Below, in pieces: positions 7,423-10,618 of a stretch of 10,618 nt of DNA (its first letter is position 1; every line of letters starts with the position of its first letter). Made by a program: the position numbers and the translations under genes. A model generated the notes under the pieces. It was not told the DNA's origin. It searched no databases and saw only the letters and a program-made list of their open reading frames with translations. The stretch comes from Betaproteobacteria bacterium (GTDB lineage Bacteria; Desulfobacterota; Desulfovibrionia; Desulfovibrionales; Desulfovibrionaceae), in assembly GCA_009778295.1 (NCBI GenBank), contig WRKB01000283.1:1-10618 (forward strand). The letters run 5' to 3'.

Positions 7423-8478
7423 TCAGGATTGGATCCATTGTTCGGAAAAGTCGTTATAATCCTTTGCAAGTTGCTGCTGCAACTTTTGCAGCAGACGTGT
7501 TTCCAACTGGCGCACCCGTTCCCGTGTGATATTGAACCGTTCGCCGATTTCGCGCAAGGTAACGGGTTCGTCGCTCAACCAACGGTTTTGGAGTATGTAG
7601 GCTTCTTTTTCAGAAAGTGTCTTGATCACCCCGATGCTCTGCTGTACGTTATATCTGATCTCTTCAGTAGCCAGGTTCTCTTCGATTCCCGGCCCGAGAG
7701 CCGGTAGAAAGTCCATCCGTGTGGCGGCGTTGGGGTCATCGTTGACTTTTGCGTCCAGGGAGATATCCGCCGCCGCCAAGCGCTGTTCCATTTCCAATAC
7801 CTGCTCTTCGCTGACGCCCAGGCGGGAGGAGAGCATGGCCGCATCGGGATCAAATCCTTCGTTGATAAGCTTCTGCCGTTCCCGGTGCAGGTTGTAGAAC
7901 AGTTTGCGCTGGGTTTGGGTGGTTCCGATTTTGACCATACGCCAGTTGTCCAGGATGAACTTTAATATATAGGCTTTGATCCAGAAGGCGGCGTAATAGG
8001 AGAACTTGATGCCCTTGTCGGGGTCAAATTTGTTGACGGCACGCATCAACCCCACATTGCCCTCCTGTATGAGATCCAAGACATTTTGCATCCAGCGTCG
8101 CTGAAAATCCATGGCAATTTTGACCACCAGTCTTAAATGGGCGGAGATGAGCAGAAAGGCGGCTTCACTGTCGTTATGTTCCTGTACGCGTTTGGCAAGC
8201 CGGTACTCTTCGTCTGGTTTGAGCAGGGGGAAACGGCTTACCTCCCGCAGGTACAGATGCAGATTGTCGCGGACATTGGCAGGAATGGGCAGGCTTTTGC
8301 CTTGCGGGGCGACTTTTTCCTTGTCTCCCACATCAATGGCGGGAACGGCGTCCCCATAGGTGTCCGTTACCTCAATATCTTGGATTTCCTGATCGTCTGC
8401 GTCAAGAATTTCCACGTCATTTTCTAGGGGGGCATGTGGTGTGGAAAGTTCCGCTAAAGTGTGCTGTGTTTTTTTCAT
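7423..8478 (-). CDS. rpoH: RNA polymerase sigma factor, heat-shock (sigma-32/RpoH) type
   Basis: The 351-residue product is a group 3 sigma70-family factor that directs RNA polymerase to heat-shock-type promoters. Region 1.2 begins at about residue 72 (LHLYLREVSRFPLL). Region 2 covers about 95-187, with DLIQEGNVGLMRAV (135-148) and the DNA-melting/-10 segment SYYAAFWIKAYI (160-171). The RpoH box QRKLFYNLH (190-198), close to the E. coli QRKLFFNLR, separates it from housekeeping sigma70. Region 4.2 has the helix-turn-helix VTLREIGERFNITRERVRQLE (306-326). E. coli RpoH has 284 residues; the surplus is an N-terminal extension of about 65 residues with 14 acidic residues between E19 and E54. The ATG is the only sensible start, since no other in-frame ATG, GTG or TTG lies upstream before a stop. 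No Shine-Dalgarno sequence is visible before it. It is the first gene of the minus-strand operon and diverges from metH. Confidence 0.93.
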   Translation of the reverse strand: MKKTQHTLAELSTPHAPLENDVEILDADDQEIQDIEVTDTYGDAVPAIDVGDKEKVAPQGKSLPIPANVRDNLHLYLREVSRFPLLKPDEEYRLAKRVQEHNDSEAAFLLISAHLRLVVKIAMDFQRRWMQNVLDLIQEGNVGLMRAVNKFDPDKGIKFSYYAAFWIKAYILKFILDNWRMVKIGTTQTQRKLFYNLHRERQKLINEGFDPDAAMLSSRLGVSEEQVLEMEQRLAAADISLDAKVNDDPNAATRMDFLPALGPGIEENLATEEIRYNVQQSIGVIKTLSEKEAYILQNRWLSDEPVTLREIGERFNITRERVRQLETRLLQKLQQQLAKDYNDFSEQWIQS

Positions 8479-8546
8479 GGTGTGTTGCTGAGAGGAAAAC
8501 CGGAATACGAGATAGGTGCCGAGAACAGCAATCTTATCGGGGAATT

Positions 8547-8555
8547 GAGTGCTAG
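8547..8555. promoter_or_regulatory. CIRCE-like half-site upstream of rpoH
   Basis: The plus strand reads GAGTGCTAG, which is CTAGCACTC on the minus strand. This matches eight of nine bases of one arm of the CIRCE operator (TTAGCACTC-N9-GAGTGCTAA) bound by the heat-shock repressor HrcA. The second arm is absent at the expected 9-base spacing on either side. The half-site lies between rpoH and its best candidate promoter, inside the spacer of the alternative promoter. A short match like this can occur by chance. Confidence 0.2.
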
Positions 8556-8576
8556 GGCAATCCTCTGCTGTTGTGT

Positions 8577-8605
8577 AGCCTACAGTTTCTATTTGTTTTT
8601 TTCAA
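8577..8605 (-). promoter_or_regulatory. Candidate sigma70-type promoter of rpoH operon
   Basis: On the minus strand TTGAAA (8605-8600, five of six bases of the -35 consensus) is followed after exactly 17 bases by TAGGCT (8582-8577, three of six of the -10 consensus). This would start transcription near 8570 and give a leader of about 90 bases before the rpoH ATG. A second pair, TTGCCC (8560-8555) and GATAAG (8538-8533) with 16-base spacing, is an alternative. Only transcript mapping can choose. Confidence 0.35.
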
Positions 8606-8666
8606 TATTTTTCAGTAGGGAGAAAGTGCTGCAAGAAAGTGCCTTTTGTATGCGGCATAGTGATTC

Positions 8667-8695
8667 CCGTCAACTTTGAGCGGAAATTTTATGAA
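8667..8695 (+). promoter_or_regulatory. Weak candidate promoter of metH, overlapping the inverted repeat
   Basis: CCGTCA (8667-8672, three of six of the -35 consensus) and TATGAA (8690-8695, four of six of the -10 consensus) are 17 bases apart. The -10 would sit in the loop of the inverted repeat and transcription would start near 8702, giving a short leader before the GTG at 8735. The match is weak and is reported mainly because a promoter placed here would make the repeat a natural operator. Confidence 0.2.
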
Positions 8696-8712
8696 ATAGT
8701 TCCGCTCAAAGT
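8673..8712 (+). repeat. Perfect 13-bp inverted repeat upstream of metH
   Basis: The arms ACTTTGAGCGGAA (8673-8685) and TTCCGCTCAAAGT (8700-8712) are perfectly complementary and flank a 14-base AT-rich centre. Inside the centre, ATTT (8686-8689) and AAAT (8694-8697) can pair as well, so the whole 40-base element can form one nearly continuous hairpin with a two-base bulge and a four-base loop. The repeat ends 10 bases before the metH Shine-Dalgarno sequence. No T-run follows the right arm, so it is not an ordinary intrinsic terminator for plus-strand transcripts. It is either an operator for a dimeric regulator or a structured leader of the metH mRNA. Confidence 0.85.
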
Positions 8713-8721
8713 GCCTGTTGC

Positions 8722-8728
8722 TGGAGAG
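8722..8728 (+). promoter_or_regulatory. Ribosome binding site deciding the metH GTG start
   Basis: TGGAGAG contains GGAG at 8723-8726, 8 bases before GTG at 8735-8737. It supports this GTG over the in-frame GTG at 8711, which lies in the right arm of the inverted repeat and has no purine-rich sequence upstream. Confidence 0.7.
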
Positions 8729-8734
8729 TGTTCT

Positions 8735-10618
8735 GTGTCCGAATTTCGTAGCGCCTTGGTGGAAGGAAAATTTTTCGTACTTGACGGTGCAACCGGTACC
8801 ATGTTGCAGGCTGCCGGTATGCCTGCGGGAGTTGTTCCGGAGCGTTTCTGCCTGGAACAGCCCGAAGTGCTGAAAAATATTCATGACGCGTATGTCAATG
8901 CCGGCGCAGATATGATCGTCACCGCCACGTTCGGCGGTAGCCGCTTCAAATTGCCGGGGGATATCGATCCCAGGCGTTTCAACCGCATGATGGCGGAAGT
9001 GGCTGTTTCCGTGGCGCGTGAGGCAGGGAGAAGGATTTTTGTGGCGGGCAACGTTGGTCCCAGTGGTTTTTTTGCCAAGCCCTTGGGCGAATTGGACCCC
9101 GCATCACTTGTGGAGGGCTTTCGCACACAGATCCAAGGTCTTGTGCAGGGCGGAGTGGACTGTATTTTTATTGAGACCCAATTTGATCTGGCTGAAGCGC
9201 GCGCGGCTGTCGTAGCCGCGCGGATGGAATGTGACTTGCCCGTTCTGGTGTCTATGACTTTTGAGCAAGGCATGAGCCTGACCGGTTCCAGTCCGGAAAT
9301 TTTCGCCCAGACTATGCTCAACCTCGGCGTGGATGCTCTGGGCACAAACTGCGGTGCGGGGCCGGAGCAGATGCGTGCCGTAGTGGAAGAATTTCTCGCC
9401 TGTGCCCGTATTCCGGTACTGGCCGAACCCAATGCCGGTCTGCCGGAACTTATGAACGGCAAAACCGTGTTCCGTCTGCCGCCGGAAGCTTTCGCCGAAC
9501 AGACAGTTATTTTTGCTGCCGCTGGAGTACAGCTTCTGGGAGGCTGTTGTGGCACCACTCCCGAGCATATCGCGGCCCTGCGCCGCAGGGTTGACGGCAT
9601 GAAGCACCGTCGGCCCGAGACGTCCATTATTTCCGGCATCACGCTCACCACGCGCACCAGCCTCGTATTTATCGGCGGTGAGGCTCCGCTGGCCATCATT
9701 GGAGAACGCATCAATCCTACGGGAAAGAACGTTCTGAGCGAGCAGCTACAGGCCGGGGAATTTACCCGGGCGCTCCTGTATGCGGATGAACAGGTATATG
9801 ACGGAGCACGACTTTTGGATGTGAATGTGGGGGCTCCGCTGGTGAAAGAAGAAGAAGTCCTGCCCGAACTGGTGCAGCGCCTCACCGCCCGCCACGGCAC
9901 GCCGTTGGCGCTTGATTCGTCAAACGCGCAGGCTATTGCACGGGCGTTGCCATATTGTCCGGGTTCGCCTTTGGTGAACTCCGTGAGCGGAGAGGCAGGC
10001 CGCATGGAAGAACTCGGCCAACTGTGCCGCGATTGGGGGGCACCCTTTATCCTGCTGCCATTGCGCGGCAAGAAATTGCCGGTTATGGCCGCAGAACGCA
10101 TCGCCATTCTGGAGGAGCTGTTGCTTCAGGCTGAGGCCCTCGGTATTCCTCGCAGGTTGCTGTTGGTGGACGTGCTTGCCCTTGCCGTATCCGCCAGAGG
10201 GGAAGCCGGACGGCAATGCCTGGAGACCATTCGTTGGTGCGTGCGTGAATGTCTGCCGACTACCATAGGCCTTTCCAATGTTTCCTTCGGCCTTCCGGCC
10301 AGAGAATTGGTTAATGCCGTTTTTCTCGCTATGGCCGCCGGGGCGGGGCTTTCTTCCTGCATTGCCAATCCCGGAAGCCCTCATATACGGGAAGTGGCAG
10401 ATTGCACAGATATGTTGCTGCATAAGGATATTCACGCCGCACGTTTTATCGCCGGCTATGCCGGTTGGACGTCACAGTCCGTCGGAGCGGGTGTTGCTTC
10501 CAAGGAGGCAAAGCCGATCGCAACCAGTCTGTATGGGGCAATACTGCATGGCGACAAGGAAAATGTACTCGCACTGCTGGAGGCGGAACTTGCGGAGGGG
10601 GGTATCCCCTTCTCACTA
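8735..10618 (+). CDS. metH: Cobalamin-dependent methionine synthase (MetH), 3' end outside window
   Basis: MetH transfers a methyl group from methyltetrahydrofolate through cobalamin to homocysteine in the cytosol. The window holds 628 intact codons and no stop. The homocysteine-binding barrel comes first: DGATGTMLQ (17-25), the zinc cysteine C206 in GTNCGAGPE, and the pair C271-C272 in GGCCGTTPEH. The pterin-binding barrel starts at IIGERINPTGK (321-331), continues with LLDVNVGAP (360-368) and LALDSSN (391-397), and ends at about 590. The last visible residues (about 600-628, with ILHGDKENVLALLE) begin the cap that precedes the cobalamin-binding domain. Whether a C-terminal AdoMet reactivation domain exists cannot be seen. 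GTG was chosen from the ribosome binding site and because the barrel begins a normal distance downstream. It is transcribed divergently from rpoH, and the inverted repeat just upstream suggests dedicated control. Confidence 0.96.
   Translation, partial: MSEFRSALVEGKFFVLDGATGTMLQAAGMPAGVVPERFCLEQPEVLKNIHDAYVNAGADMIVTATFGGSRFKLPGDIDPRRFNRMMAEVAVSVAREAGRRIFVAGNVGPSGFFAKPLGELDPASLVEGFRTQIQGLVQGGVDCIFIETQFDLAEARAAVVAARMECDLPVLVSMTFEQGMSLTGSSPEIFAQTMLNLGVDALGTNCGAGPEQMRAVVEEFLACARIPVLAEPNAGLPELMNGKTVFRLPPEAFAEQTVIFAAAGVQLLGGCCGTTPEHIAALRRRVDGMKHRRPETSIISGITLTTRTSLVFIGGEAPLAIIGERINPTGKNVLSEQLQAGEFTRALLYADEQVYDGARLLDVNVGAPLVKEEEVLPELVQRLTARHGTPLALDSSNAQAIARALPYCPGSPLVNSVSGEAGRMEELGQLCRDWGAPFILLPLRGKKLPVMAAERIAILEELLLQAEALGIPRRLLLVDVLALAVSARGEAGRQCLETIRWCVRECLPTTIGLSNVSFGLPARELVNAVFLAMAAGAGLSSCIANPGSPHIREVADCTDMLLHKDIHAARFIAGYAGWTSQSVGAGVASKEAKPIATSLYGAILHGDKENVLALLEAELAEGGIPFSL

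Larger units (their letters stand above)
8479..8734. other. Divergent rpoH-metH intergenic region
   Basis: This 256-base stretch is the only sizeable non-coding region and must hold promoters for both the leftward rpoH operon and rightward metH. It has an AT-rich core at about 8586-8614 with runs of T, an 11-base odd palindrome (TGTAGCCTACA, 8574-8584), the features listed separately, and no convincing small gene. A plus-strand open frame that starts inside rpoH and ends at 8679 has no ribosome binding site and no recognisable protein. Confidence 0.8.

Noticed and set aside
8461..8679. A 72-codon plus-strand frame across the rpoH-metH region, and a short ATG frame at 8650
   Set aside because: It begins inside rpoH on the opposite strand, has no Shine-Dalgarno sequence and encodes nothing recognisable. 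The short version contains no methionine codons after the start and so does not look like a metH leader peptide.
8673..8712. Reading the metH-proximal inverted repeat as an intrinsic terminator
   Set aside because: No T-run follows the right arm on the plus strand, and the rpoH operon is transcribed away from it, so there is no upstream transcript for it to end.
8881..10107. A 408-codon minus-strand open frame opposite metH
   Set aside because: It is Ser/Arg/Pro/Thr-rich without any domain, and the plus frame encodes unmistakable MetH motifs throughout. It is a shadow of metH codon use.

Overview
The window looks like chromosomal housekeeping DNA from a deltaproteobacterium of the Desulfovibrio group (Desulfovibrionaceae). 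The basis is protein style, an RpoH-type sigma factor diverging from a cobalamin-dependent methionine synthase, and a gene order that I recall from sequenced Desulfovibrio genomes. No database search was possible, so the family assignment is inference. I see no mobile element, CRISPR array, rRNA or phage gene.

Layout. Everything from 8478 down to 1 lies on the minus strand and reads as one tightly packed operon. In transcription order it holds a heat-shock-type sigma factor (7423-8478), a TPR lipoprotein (5704-7395), a LolB-like outer-membrane lipoprotein (4898-5707), rpiB (4434-4877), cysS (2978-4432), a periplasmic BepA-like M48 metalloprotease with TPRs (1493-2917), hslV (954-1496), ispE (93-947) and a tRNA-Gln(TTG) cut by the left window edge (1-55). 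Gaps are 60 bases or less. Two junctions are 4-base ATGA overlaps and one has a single-base gap, so translational coupling is likely. On the plus strand metH starts with GTG at 8735 and runs off the right edge. The 256-base divergent region between rpoH and metH is the only real intergenic space. It carries a perfect 13-bp inverted repeat just upstream of metH, a half-site resembling the HrcA/CIRCE operator, and a plausible sigma70-type promoter for rpoH.

How the genes fit together. The operon mixes protein quality control and envelope biogenesis (RpoH, HslV, M48/TPR protease, LolB-like protein, TPR lipoprotein) with core metabolism: isoprenoid precursors (IspE), pentose phosphate isomerisation (RpiB) and cysteinyl-tRNA charging (CysS). 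The TPR-lolB ... ispE-tRNA-Gln succession matches the TPR-lolB-ispE-tRNA-Gln-prs order known in Pseudomonas (lolB-ispE-prs in E. coli), here with rpiB-cysS-M48-hslV between lolB and ispE. That synteny is the strongest reason to call the 4898-5707 product LolB-like.

I did not find a clearly new biological system. The points most worth a second look are the metH-proximal inverted repeat, the LolB candidate in a deltaproteobacterium, the rpoH-led quality-control operon with hslV separated from hslU, the acidic N-terminal extension of the sigma factor, and its start codon without a visible Shine-Dalgarno sequence.
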